Below are positions 1 through 9,720 of a DNA stretch of 64,000 bases, one piece after another. Source of the DNA: Cytophagales bacterium (GTDB lineage Bacteria; Bacteroidota; Bacteroidia; Cytophagales; Cyclobacteriaceae). The stretch spans positions 19,355 through 83,354 of the forward strand of contig JANYHI010000051.1 in the NCBI GenBank assembly GCA_025359125.1. The letters run 5' to 3'. Position numbers and translations under genes: made by a program. The notes beneath the pieces were generated by a model. The model ran no database searches and had not been told where the DNA came from. It worked only from the letters and a program-made list of their open reading frames with translations. The number at the start of each line of letters is the position of its first letter. The stretch's first letter is position 1.

Positions 1-1
1 G

Positions 2-46
2 GAAAGATCTAAGGGCAAAGTGGTTTTTGTATTAAAAACTAAGTAG
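2..46 (+). CDS. C-terminal end of an upstream CDS (ERSKGKVVFVLKTK*), possibly a zinc-type alcohol dehydrogenase/quinone oxidoreductase
   Basis: Open frame 2 from the window edge to TAG at 44-46; the GKVVxVLK ending resembles MDR-family C-termini. Very short. Confidence 0.3.
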   Translation, partial: ERSKGKVVFVLKTK

Positions 47-61
47 CATCTTGCGGGAAAT

Positions 62-1180
62 TTGACCAGTGTGAATAATCTGTTTGTTTTCTTTTTTATT
101 TTTTCAACGCTGAAAGTTTTTTCTCAGATAGAACTTCCGATCGATTCGACAAAAGCGGGAGGCAAAAGAAATTATTTTGTCTACCCTGCCATTATCTATT
201 CTCCCGAAACTACTTTTTCATTTGGAGGATTCGGTAGTTTGTATTTTAAGGTAGGACACGATCCGTATGTCCGCACCTCATTCATTCAGGCTTTAGCATT
301 ATATTCTCTTAGAGATCAAATAGTTTTTGGTGCAGAGAGTACTGTCTTTTTTAATAACGAAAAATACATTTTAAAATCACACGTTTCAGTTAGTCGCTTT
401 CCCGATCGGTTCTGGGGGTTAGGGAATGATTCAAAGGATTCCAGTTTAGAGCCATATTCAATCTCTCAATTTTATATTTATCCACAGCTTCTCAGAAAGA
501 TTTATAAAAAACTATTTGTGGGTGTCTCTTACGAGGTTCAAAATGTATTTTCAGTAGAATATGGAAAAGATCTTCCGCCAAGTACTACTAGTATTTTTGA
601 CACTCAGATGGTGACAGGGAGACAAGGCAGTTTAATTTCGGGGCTTGGCTTGGTGGCGCAATGGGATAGTCGCAATAGTTCATTTAGTCCCGATAGAGGA
701 CTTTATTTCTCCTATACGGTTAACGATTTCCATCCGAAGCTTGGCAGCAATTATTCGTATACCAATCATTTTATTGATGTGAGAACTTATGTTAAGGTTG
801 GGACAAATAAAGTGCTGGCATTTCAACTGATTAATAATTTCAATCAGGGCGAGGTGCCCATCAGAAGTCTTGCTAATATTGGCAGTAGCTCTATGTTAAG
901 AGGATATTACGATGGACGATACACAGATAAAAATCTTTTTGGAATTCAGGCAGAGTATCGTTTTCCTGTAGTAGGCAGATTTGGAATGGTTTTATTTTCT
1001 GCGGTAGGAAGGGTAGGTGAAACAGTAGTTGATGTTTACTCTTTCCAACAATTAAAACCTTCTTTTGGAACAGGCCTTCGCTTTGCAATAGATAGAAAAG
1101 AAAAATTAAATCTGCGCTTGGATTATGGCGTGGGCAAAAACTCCCATGGATTTTATTTCAATCTTACCGAGGCTTTTTAA
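62..1180 (+). CDS. BamA/TamA (D15 surface antigen)-like outer membrane beta-barrel protein
   Basis: Signal-like N-terminus, alternating beta-strand pattern, 'SFSPDRGLYFSYT' and 'SSSMLRGYYDGRYTDKNLFGIQAEYRFPV' typical of Omp85 barrels; TTG/GTG start. Confidence 0.8.
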   Translation: MTSVNNLFVFFFIFSTLKVFSQIELPIDSTKAGGKRNYFVYPAIIYSPETTFSFGGFGSLYFKVGHDPYVRTSFIQALALYSLRDQIVFGAESTVFFNNEKYILKSHVSVSRFPDRFWGLGNDSKDSSLEPYSISQFYIYPQLLRKIYKKLFVGVSYEVQNVFSVEYGKDLPPSTTSIFDTQMVTGRQGSLISGLGLVAQWDSRNSSFSPDRGLYFSYTVNDFHPKLGSNYSYTNHFIDVRTYVKVGTNKVLAFQLINNFNQGEVPIRSLANIGSSSMLRGYYDGRYTDKNLFGIQAEYRFPVVGRFGMVLFSAVGRVGETVVDVYSFQQLKPSFGTGLRFAIDRKEKLNLRLDYGVGKNSHGFYFNLTEAF

Positions 1181-1959
1181 TTCTTGGTTTTGTAAAGACC
1201 TTCAGCGATTTTTTCAGGAATACTCTTGGGCATAAGATAAGTAAGGTGCACAGAAATCCAGTTTACGAAGCCCGGTAAAATCTCTGCTTTTCCCTTGAAC
1301 ATTCCATTGATGCCAATTTTAGCTACATCACTTGCTTTCATGCTAAATTTTTCTGCCTTCTCTTTCAAAGAAGAATTCATTCCGGCACGGTCAACAAAAC
1401 TAGTTGAGGTTGCCCCAGGCGATAGGCATGAAACAGATATAGGCGTGTTCTTAAGTTCAGATCTTAATCCTCGTGTAAACAGAACAACAAATGCCTTTGT
1501 GGCAGCGTAGGTAGTTAATGTGGGAACGGCTTGGTAAGCGGCCGTACTCGCAACATTTAAAATGTAAGATTTTTCATGCTTCTTAAGTTCAGGAATAAAA
1601 GCATGGCAAAGATTAGCAACAACATTCATGTTTAATTGCATCATATTATTCAATGCTTCTCTAGAAGTTGTATCCACTCTTCCCCAGATTCCGTATCCGG
1701 CATTATTGATCAGGATATTTACGCTAAAGGAGTTTTGTTTAATCCAAGATTCAATTTTTTCAACCGAGTCGTTCAAACTTAAATCAATAGCCAGATAAGA
1801 AGTTGTGATTCCATACTTTGCTCTCAATTCATCACATGCTTTGGCTAGATTATTTTCAGATCGGGCAATCAGCAGCAGATTAGTTTTTCTTTTAGCCAAT
1901 TCAATAGCTAATGCCAAGCCAATACCTCCACTGGCTCCTGTGATTAATGCGTAGGCCAT
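1177..1959 (-). CDS. SDR family NAD(P)-dependent oxidoreductase
   Basis: TGASGGIG nucleotide-binding motif, NNAG, YxxTK-type active site (YAATK). Confidence 0.9.
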   Translation of the reverse strand: MAYALITGASGGIGLALAIELAKRKTNLLLIARSENNLAKACDELRAKYGITTSYLAIDLSLNDSVEKIESWIKQNSFSVNILINNAGYGIWGRVDTTSREALNNMMQLNMNVVANLCHAFIPELKKHEKSYILNVASTAAYQAVPTLTTYAATKAFVVLFTRGLRSELKNTPISVSCLSPGATSTSFVDRAGMNSSLKEKAEKFSMKASDVAKIGINGMFKGKAEILPGFVNWISVHLTYLMPKSIPEKIAEGLYKTKN

Positions 1960-1962
1960 TAC

Positions 1963-2823
1963 TTACTTATTGGTGAGAGCAAAAAGACGTTGGTAGAAGA
2001 GTGGCTTACTATTTTCAGTTCGCTCATTTACTTTTCCGGTAATAATGGGAATGTACATTACTCTTCTGCGACTCTTTTCACCGATGAACGGAGATCTTGC
2101 AACACGGTGCCACAATCTTCCATCATGCACTGTTAGATCGCCAGGCTCAACATTTAGACCTATTTCATTCTTGTCTGGCTTGTGGCTTAAAAAATAAAAC
2201 TTTTTGAATAATAAAGTTCTAAGCCCTTGGTTATGTGTTCCAGGAATTAGCCTTAATCCCCCATTATCGGTAGTGGAATTGTCTAAATGAATACCAACGT
2301 TGAGCATCGGCAAAATCTTTTGGCCATAAAACACGTCTCTCAAAGCATCTGTATGCCAGCCTAACTGAGTGTAATTGCTTTCTTCGGTATTAATGTAATG
2401 GTTAAAAACAAGCCCATCTTTTTCAGTTTCACCAATTCTGCAATCATCTGCGCCAATAAAATCAAAAAGTGCCTTTAGCCTTTGGTCTTTTAGCAGATTA
2501 GCGAATACGGTGCTATGTTGGTTGAGGAAAGCGAAACGTTGAACAATTTTTTTACCAGTTATGTCTGTTCCGTATTTAATAGGAACGCCATTGATCATTT
2601 TATAACCTTGGCTTACCCACTCGTCCTGAATTTTTTCTGCTTCCCGCAAAAGCGTAGCTACTGTTTCTTTTGAAATGAAATTTTTAAAATGAATAAAGCC
2701 GTTTGTCTCAAAGAAATTCTTCTGTTCCTTCGTAAGGATTTCACCAAGGTTAAATTCGGGATATTTGTTTTTAACTGCCTCTTTATGATGCGTGCCGTTC
2801 TTGGCTACTCCATTCAACTCCAT
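1963..2823 (-). CDS. phytanoyl-CoA dioxygenase family protein
   Basis: HTD...H Fe(II)/2OG pattern (GWHTDALRD ... DLTVHDGRLWHRVARSP). Confidence 0.85.
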   Translation of the reverse strand: MELNGVAKNGTHHKEAVKNKYPEFNLGEILTKEQKNFFETNGFIHFKNFISKETVATLLREAEKIQDEWVSQGYKMINGVPIKYGTDITGKKIVQRFAFLNQHSTVFANLLKDQRLKALFDFIGADDCRIGETEKDGLVFNHYINTEESNYTQLGWHTDALRDVFYGQKILPMLNVGIHLDNSTTDNGGLRLIPGTHNQGLRTLLFKKFYFLSHKPDKNEIGLNVEPGDLTVHDGRLWHRVARSPFIGEKSRRRVMYIPIITGKVNERTENSKPLFYQRLFALTNK

Positions 2824-2938
2824 AGTGCTAACATTAACTTAAAACAGTCTCAAAGTTAAACTAATTTTACTTAATATGGTAAACGTAACTAAGCGCATTC
2901 TGTTCCATAAACCTTATTTTTTCAATTTTTTTAAGGTT

Positions 2939-3571
2939 TTAGCTTAATTTCAATCCAGATCGCTCATTTAAAAATTTAAAAGCAAGGAATACCAACCAAG
3001 ACACAAAAATTGCACCAGCTATATCAATCGAATAGTGGATGTGCTGCCAAACGAGGAGAAATCCTATCAAAAAAGTAGAGATTAATAAAATATACTTTCG
3101 TGATTTATTCTGCTCGATTAAGAAAATAATAAATAAAGTAGATGTATGGCCTGAGAAGAAGAGATCCTTTACAAATACTGCGTTGCCCCCGTAAGCAACT
3201 TTTGCTAAAAAAGGATCTGTCAGCGGAATGAGTCCTTGTGGTGCCTCTAGCGTAAATAAATAAATTGTAATAAGTCTCATAAAGTTAACAATGACGTAGC
3301 ACTGCAAACTCATAAGTACGGCAACCGGATTCTTGAAATTGAAAAGAAAAAAGAGAGCCGGTGCGCCAAAAATCAAAACAAAGATTTCAATAGACCAATC
3401 AACTGGAGGAAGCCAATTTAAAACGTAATCATTTAGTTGAACTCCTGGTCTGTGGTGAACTACGTTATTAAAAAAATCGGGAAGAATTAATATAAAAATG
3501 ATTATCCCAATTATACTCAATATGAAGAATAAGAGAAATCTGCTGCTTCGGATACATTCTTGCCAAGTCAT
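2939..3571 (-). CDS. PAP2-like / sphingomyelin synthase-like membrane phosphatase
   Basis: Multiple TM segments, SGHTST and HxxxHYSIDIAGA motifs. Confidence 0.75.
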   Translation of the reverse strand: MTWQECIRSSRFLLFFILSIIGIIIFILILPDFFNNVVHHRPGVQLNDYVLNWLPPVDWSIEIFVLIFGAPALFFLFNFKNPVAVLMSLQCYVIVNFMRLITIYLFTLEAPQGLIPLTDPFLAKVAYGGNAVFVKDLFFSGHTSTLFIIFLIEQNKSRKYILLISTFLIGFLLVWQHIHYSIDIAGAIFVSWLVFLAFKFLNERSGLKLS

Positions 3572-3577
3572 AAAAGG

Positions 3578-4867
3578 TTAATCTGCAACTTCAATTAAAA
3601 AATAATTCTTCTTTCCCTTTTGAGCGAGCAAGTACTTTCCGTGAAGTAGATCGAAAAGTGGCTTTTGAGCAACGTCAGTCAATTTTAACTTGTTTATGCT
3701 AACCCCTCCTGCCAAAATCATTTTTCTAGCTTCTCCCTTTGAGGGGAAAATTGAGGACTTTGTAACTTCAGAAAGCAAATCAACAGTTGTTGCAGCTTGT
3801 CGAAATTCTGATTTACTAATGGCAACTCGTGGCACGCCATCCAAAACGGAAAGTAAAGTATCTTCGTCTAGGTTTTGCAGATCTTCTGTTACTGAATTTC
3901 CAAATAGGATAGAGGAGGCTTTCATAGCTTGCTCGTATGCATCTTTTGAGTGTACCCGTACTGTTATGTCTCTGGCAAGTTCTTGTTGCAGTTTGCGATT
4001 GTGTAGCGCCTGACTGTGCTCTATAACCAATGCATCAATCTCTTCTTTTGGTCGTTGGGTAAATATTTTAATAAAATTGGCTGCATCTTCATCAGAAGCA
4101 TTCAACCAATATTGGTAAAACTTGTAAGGAGAAGTCTTAGCTGGATCGAGCCAAATATTGCCTTGTTCACTTTTGCCGAACTTAGTACCATCTGCTTTTT
4201 TAATTAACGGTGTGGTTAAGGCAAAGGCCTCTCCGTCTGCTTTTCTGCGGATGAGTTCGGTTCCAGTCACAATGTTTCCCCACTGGTCAGAGCCACCCAT
4301 TTGCAGCTTGCAATTTTTATTTTTGAAAAGCCAATAGAAATCATACCCCTGCACCAATTGATAGCTGAATTCCGTAAATGACAGTCCTGTTTCTAGTCGC
4401 TTTTGAACGGAGTCCTTAGACATCATGTAATTAATGGTAATATGCTTTCCTACATCCCTGATGAAGTCAAGGAAACTGAATTCTTTAAACCAATCATAAT
4501 TATTAACTACCTCGGCTTTGTTCTCGCCATCTTTAAAGTTTAGGAACTTCTCTAACTGATTTTTTACACAGACAAGGTTATGATTCAGTTGCTCTTCCGA
4601 AAGCAAATTACGTTCGGTTGATTTTCCGGATGGATCACCCACCATTCCTGTGGCTCCGCCAACCAATGCAAAAGGTTTATGCCCCGCATCTTGAAAGTGA
4701 ACAAGAGTCATTATCTGAACCAGGTTTCCGATGTGTAGTGAATCAGCTGTTGGGTCAAAGCCAATATACCCGGCAGTCATCGATTTATTAAGTTGCTCTT
4801 CGGTGCCTGGCATGATATCATGTACCATTCCACGCCATCTTAGTTCTTGAACAAAATTCTTCTTCAT
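3578..4867 (-). CDS. tyrS: tyrosyl-tRNA synthetase
   Basis: HIGN class I motif, KFGKS motif, [10 protein letters not shown]-terminal S4-like domain. Confidence 0.97.
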   Translation of the reverse strand: MKKNFVQELRWRGMVHDIMPGTEEQLNKSMTAGYIGFDPTADSLHIGNLVQIMTLVHFQDAGHKPFALVGGATGMVGDPSGKSTERNLLSEEQLNHNLVCVKNQLEKFLNFKDGENKAEVVNNYDWFKEFSFLDFIRDVGKHITINYMMSKDSVQKRLETGLSFTEFSYQLVQGYDFYWLFKNKNCKLQMGGSDQWGNIVTGTELIRRKADGEAFALTTPLIKKADGTKFGKSEQGNIWLDPAKTSPYKFYQYWLNASDEDAANFIKIFTQRPKEEIDALVIEHSQALHNRKLQQELARDITVRVHSKDAYEQAMKASSILFGNSVTEDLQNLDEDTLLSVLDGVPRVAISKSEFRQAATTVDLLSEVTKSSIFPSKGEARKMILAGGVSINKLKLTDVAQKPLFDLLHGKYLLAQKGKKNYFLIEVAD

Positions 4868-5063
4868 CTTTGAAATTGAGGCGCAAATATAGCTTCTAAA
4901 GGCAACATCAAAATAATATCTTACTTCATAGTTTGAAATGCTTATTATCTATAACTAGCTGTCTGTCAGTTATTTTATTGATTTCTATTTAAAGTTATAC
5001 AATGCTTTTAAAAAGAGCTTCTTTTTTAGTTGTTTTAGGTATTTGTAAACGGAATGTAATCTT

Positions 5064-5531
5064 ATGCAACAACCAGACGCACTAAACCAAGTAGCCGCTT
5101 TTCATCAAACCTTTAAGCATCCAATTTTAGAAGCACCCACTATTCCGGAAGAAAACAGATGTAAACTTAGGATTGCCTTGTTAGCAGAAGAACTAAAAGA
5201 ATTGGAGGTAGCGATTAAAAACAAAGATATTGTTGAAGTGGCTGATGCGCTATGCGATCTTCAATACGTGCTTTCAGGAGCCATTCTTGAATTTGGGTTG
5301 GGCAATAAATTCAAGGCGCTATTTGATGAAGTTCAAAGATCTAACATGAGCAAAGCTTGCAACACCGAAGCGGAAGCTATTGAAACAGTGGAATTTTATA
5401 GGAAGAAAGATGGAACGGAGTGCTACTATAAGCAAGAAAATGGGAAATGGTTGGTATACCGGAAACAGGATAATAAGACCATTAAGTCCGTTAAGTATTC
5501 TCCCGCAGAACTGGAGCGGTTTCTTCAATAG
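5064..5531 (+). CDS. MazG-like nucleoside triphosphate pyrophosphohydrolase family protein
   Basis: EELKELEVAIKNKDIVEVADALCDLQYVLSGA: EExxE...ExxDxxxD helical metal-binding motif. Confidence 0.8.
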   Translation: MQQPDALNQVAAFHQTFKHPILEAPTIPEENRCKLRIALLAEELKELEVAIKNKDIVEVADALCDLQYVLSGAILEFGLGNKFKALFDEVQRSNMSKACNTEAEAIETVEFYRKKDGTECYYKQENGKWLVYRKQDNKTIKSVKYSPAELERFLQ

Positions 5532-5751
5532 CTTAAACACAAAACGCATGGTAGAACAATTTTTTGACTCTCTTAAATGTTAGGCTCATGATAAGAATTT
5601 GAGAATCATTGATCTACTTACTTATAAATTCAGAATGACTAATTCTGAGTTCGTGTAAACTTGACCTTATTTTCTGCTACTTAATTCGGCCATATCTATT
5701 GAGTCTGGTCATAGAAATATCTTTATATTTAAAAAAAATATTGTCCATATT

Positions 5752-6648
5752 ATGAATGATGCATCATCACCCTTTTTGAAAGTCTGGTATAGCTCTATGA
5801 TCATTGGGTCCATTATTATGGTAGCTATAGCAATCGTAATTTATCTTGTTTATAAAATGCGTGTTTCTTTGATTACCGATTTAAAAGAGAAGCACGAATA
5901 CATTAATTCGAATGAAGTAAGATGGTATAAGTGGTTCTACTTTGCATTGGGTACTTCGGCAGCCTTTGCTGTCAACCTGTATGGTCAGGATAATAATGGA
6001 GGGATAGGCATTTGGTTCATTGTCAGGTTATTTATTTCAATCTGCGCAGCAACTTTAATTGGTTATGTCGCTGCCTTAGTGCTGGAATATTACTACCCAA
6101 CAGTACTCAATTTTAAGCTTCGTAAACTGCGCTATACTCCACGGGTTAATCCTAAAACGGGTAATAAGATGCGGCTTTTAAGTGAAGATGAAGAGGACGT
6201 TCATTTGGATGAGGGGATGCAGGCAGAGGAAAACCTTTTTTCAATCGATTATGATGTTTGGATAGACGAGAAAACATCTGAAATTAAAATTGAAAAATAC
6301 CAAGGGCATTTAATAGCACTTCAGTGTAATAACTGCGGGTTTTATACCATGAAGGTTTTGCGTGAGGAGATTGTAGAACGGAACGAAGATGGATCGCCCC
6401 GCGAGCTCCTAAAGCACTATCAATGCGCTTATTGCAAGAATGTGCGCGCTACTCAGTTTACTATTTCGCGTAAAGAAGCTGAAGACTATAAGAACCAAAA
6501 GCCAAAAGGAAAGGGAACCAGCAAAAATATTGAGTTAATCAAAATGGATGTTCATTCTAACCTTGGATCAAAAAAAACGTTTGAATTTGGAACGGTTGAA
6601 GAAGCGCAGAAATTCTTAAATGAATTTGATTTCGATAAACTGGCATAA
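5752..6648 (+). CDS. membrane protein of unknown function with C-terminal zinc-ribbon-like CxxC pairs
   Basis: Three predicted TM segments, acidic linker, CNNCGFYTMKVL...YQCAYCKN. Confidence 0.7.
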   Translation: MNDASSPFLKVWYSSMIIGSIIMVAIAIVIYLVYKMRVSLITDLKEKHEYINSNEVRWYKWFYFALGTSAAFAVNLYGQDNNGGIGIWFIVRLFISICAATLIGYVAALVLEYYYPTVLNFKLRKLRYTPRVNPKTGNKMRLLSEDEEDVHLDEGMQAEENLFSIDYDVWIDEKTSEIKIEKYQGHLIALQCNNCGFYTMKVLREEIVERNEDGSPRELLKHYQCAYCKNVRATQFTISRKEAEDYKNQKPKGKGTSKNIELIKMDVHSNLGSKKTFEFGTVEEAQKFLNEFDFDKLA

Positions 6649-6685
6649 GGGTAGAGCATGTTTTAGATGAAGTTGAAAAATAATT

Positions 6686-8725
6686 ATGATTGATATGAAG
6701 AGGATTTGTGTTGCTGTTTTATTTGTTGGTTTTGCGATTTCTGCCCAGGCACACGGCATGGATACGACCACCTTAGTTCCCAAAGGTGTGTATGGCAGAG
6801 AAGCTCGAGTGATTTCTTATATTCTTGATAATAATCACTATCGAAAAATTGCCTTGAATGATTCGCTCTCATCGGTTATTCTTAACCGATATTTAAATGA
6901 GTTGGACAATAATAAAACCTATTTCCTTCAGTCAGATGTAAAAGCTTTTGAAAAATATCGTTTTGCAATTGATGACCTCACAAGAAACGAAAATGTAGAT
7001 CCTGCCTTTGAAATTTATAATATTTTTCGGAAAAGATATGCAGAGCGAATGGACTATGTAATTAATAAATTACTAGGCCTTACGTATGACTACACCTTAA
7101 ATGAATTTTATGAAACAGATAGAGATAAAGAGCCTTGGGCAAAATCTACTGACGAAATAAATGATTTATGGAGAAAGATTATCAAGAGTCAAGCACTCAG
7201 TTTAAAATTGACTGGTAAAAAACCTGAAGAGATTAAAGAAACGCTTTTGAAACGTTATGAGCGTTTTTCTAAGTCGGTGGCACAGTTTAATTCAGAAGAT
7301 GTTTTTAGTCTTTATATGAACTCTATTACCGAAGCTTATGACCCCCACACAAATTATCTATCGCCCAAAGCTTCTGATCTTTTCAAACAAAGTATGAGCT
7401 TATCTTTAGAAGGAATTGGTGCGCAATTGCAAACTGAAAATGATTTTACGAAGATAGCGCGCGTCATGCCAGGTGGCCCCGCAGATAAGTCCGGGCTTCT
7501 TCACAACAATGATTTTATAACGGGCGTAGCGCAGGGAAAGGAGGGCGACATGGTAGATGTGGTTGGCTGGAGAATTGATGATGTGGTGAAACTTATCAAA
7601 GGACCAAAGGGCACCACTGTTAGACTTCAAATTTTACCCAGTAAGACGGGCGTAGGTGGATCTAGTCAGGAAATCTCAATCGTAAGAGATAAAGTTAAAC
7701 TAGAGGATTCGGCTGCTAAGAAGAAGCTTATTAATTATCAGCAAGATGGTAAAGATTTAAAACTAGGTGTTATAATTCTTCCTAGTTTTTACCTCGACTA
7801 TGAAGCATACCAAAAAGGCGATAAAGATTATAGAAGCACCACGCGCGATGTGAAGAAACTAATTGGCGAACTTAAATCTGATGGAATAGATGGCTTAGTA
7901 ATAGACTTGAGAAACAATGGTGGTGGCTCTCTGCCGGAGGCGGTTGACTTAACAGGTCTGTTTATTAAAGACGGTCCGGTTGTTCAGGTTAAAAATTCAA
8001 TAAATAAAGTAGATGTTTTACCAGATGATGATAAGCAGGTTTTTTATGCAGGTGCTCTCGTAGTTTTAACCAATCGTTTTAGTGCGTCTGCTTCCGAAAT
8101 ATTTGCAGGTGCCATACAAGATTATCAAAGAGGGGTAATTGTTGGTGAGTCAACTTATGGCAAAGGAACGGTACAGTCTGTTTTAGATTTGAAAAGGTTT
8201 CTTAACGAGAAAGAGCCTATTGGTGAATTAAAGCTTACATTCCAAAAATTTTATAGAGTAACAGGAAGCAGTACACAGCACAAAGGCGTTACGCCCGATA
8301 TATTACTACCAAGTGCGTTAGATGCTGCACACTACGGTGAAAGTGCAAACCCAAGCGCACTGCCGTGGGATGTTATTAAAGCCGTACCATTTCAGCGAGC
8401 TTCTGATATTAACGATAAAACTATAGCAAGATTAAACCAATCTTTTCAAGATAGAATGAAAGGAGATGCTGGTTTAAAAAAGTATGCTTCTGACACAGAA
8501 GAGTTGAAACGCAACTTATCTCAAACTAAAATCTCACTAAGTGAGGTTATCAGAAAGAAAGAGTTGGATGAGGTTGAAAAAAAGAAAGCGGCAGAAAAAC
8601 TAGATACCAAGGTAACCACAACTAAAGAAGGCCTTCCTGTAAACGATCTTCAAAAACTGGACGATGAGTTTTTAAGAGAAGGGTTGCTTATACTTTCTGA
8701 ACTTCTTACTAAAAGAATTGGATAA
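6686..8725 (+). CDS. carboxy-terminal processing peptidase (Tsp/Prc, S41 family)
   Basis: PDZ domain, 'LVIDLRNNGGGSLPEAVDLTGLF', FSASASEIFAGA catalytic Ser, YGKGTVQ. Confidence 0.95.
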   Translation: MIDMKRICVAVLFVGFAISAQAHGMDTTTLVPKGVYGREARVISYILDNNHYRKIALNDSLSSVILNRYLNELDNNKTYFLQSDVKAFEKYRFAIDDLTRNENVDPAFEIYNIFRKRYAERMDYVINKLLGLTYDYTLNEFYETDRDKEPWAKSTDEINDLWRKIIKSQALSLKLTGKKPEEIKETLLKRYERFSKSVAQFNSEDVFSLYMNSITEAYDPHTNYLSPKASDLFKQSMSLSLEGIGAQLQTENDFTKIARVMPGGPADKSGLLHNNDFITGVAQGKEGDMVDVVGWRIDDVVKLIKGPKGTTVRLQILPSKTGVGGSSQEISIVRDKVKLEDSAAKKKLINYQQDGKDLKLGVIILPSFYLDYEAYQKGDKDYRSTTRDVKKLIGELKSDGIDGLVIDLRNNGGGSLPEAVDLTGLFIKDGPVVQVKNSINKVDVLPDDDKQVFYAGALVVLTNRFSASASEIFAGAIQDYQRGVIVGESTYGKGTVQSVLDLKRFLNEKEPIGELKLTFQKFYRVTGSSTQHKGVTPDILLPSALDAAHYGESANPSALPWDVIKAVPFQRASDINDKTIARLNQSFQDRMKGDAGLKKYASDTEELKRNLSQTKISLSEVIRKKELDEVEKKKAAEKLDTKVTTTKEGLPVNDLQKLDDEFLREGLLILSELLTKRIG

Positions 8726-9589
8726 TTATTTTACTGGTATTGCAGTTAAATTATAACCTTTCGATTTAAGCAAAAATAAAAGCCCCTGATCACCTTCTAG
8801 ATGTGCTACGCCAACGGAGATAAATGATTTATTCTCCTTCATCATTTTTTCTAGTTTTGGCAACCACTCCACATTTCGCTTGGTGTAAAATTCTTCTATA
8901 AAAATTGGATTATTTTCTACTGGGTGCAGTGTAAATTCAAAAATTTCCTCCAAAGATTCCTGAGGATAGGTGCTCATCATTTTCTTGAACTCTGACTTCT
9001 GAGTTTCAAAATTATCGATACTGTGTAAAAGAGCTTTTACTTGATTGTAAATTGGGTAGGCATTAAGAGCCTGTGCTTCCCGATCTATAGATTCTAAACT
9101 GAAAGGTGTAAGCTTATTTTTTTTAGCGAACAGAAGAAGTTCGATATCGTAGAATTTAACCTTTTCATTTAAGCTAAGTCTAGTCATTAAAATAGAGAGG
9201 GCTAGAGGTTTAATTTTAGCATATTTACTTTCAAAGTCTTTCTTGTTGATCTTGAATTCTCTCTCAAAAAAGTCAGTAACTTTTTTATATTCCTCTACTG
9301 TTAATTGAGTAGCAAGAGACTGACCTTTAGCGAAATGAAGAGCACTGTTGAGTTCATGCTGCGCATGATGATCAACCTGATCTTCGATGGCAAAAACCTT
9401 GGAGGCTAATATCCTATCTGAAACTTCCTTAGGAATACGGAATTCTTTCTCTCCAATAAATTTTAACGATCCAAAAAGATAGGAAGGAGTGTTAAGGCCG
9501 TTTCCGGTAATCTCCCATAACACAGAACTTTGAGAGTAGCTAAGAGTAGCTAAGCTAACGAACAGAAACAACGCATTAACTTTTTTCAT
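8726..9589 (-). CDS. TraB/GumN family protein
   Basis: Signal peptide; 'LWEITGNGLNTPSYLFGS' and C-terminal 'FISVGVAHLEGDQGLLFLLKSKGY'. Confidence 0.9.
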   Translation of the reverse strand: MKKVNALFLFVSLATLSYSQSSVLWEITGNGLNTPSYLFGSLKFIGEKEFRIPKEVSDRILASKVFAIEDQVDHHAQHELNSALHFAKGQSLATQLTVEEYKKVTDFFEREFKINKKDFESKYAKIKPLALSILMTRLSLNEKVKFYDIELLLFAKKNKLTPFSLESIDREAQALNAYPIYNQVKALLHSIDNFETQKSEFKKMMSTYPQESLEEIFEFTLHPVENNPIFIEEFYTKRNVEWLPKLEKMMKENKSFISVGVAHLEGDQGLLFLLKSKGYNLTAIPVK

Positions 9590-9720
9590 ATCCAGAATTT
9601 AAGAAGGCAAATAAAATACAATTGTTGGTAAAACGAAATAGCACTCAGGCTATACTTTATACTAGATTTTACGTTTTTAAAGCATAATTTGCGGTTAACC
9701 AATTCGTAGTAAGTTGACAA

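Noticed and set aside
3690-4013. 107-aa plus-strand ORF inside tyrS
   Set aside because: Antisense to tyrS, no recognisable motif.
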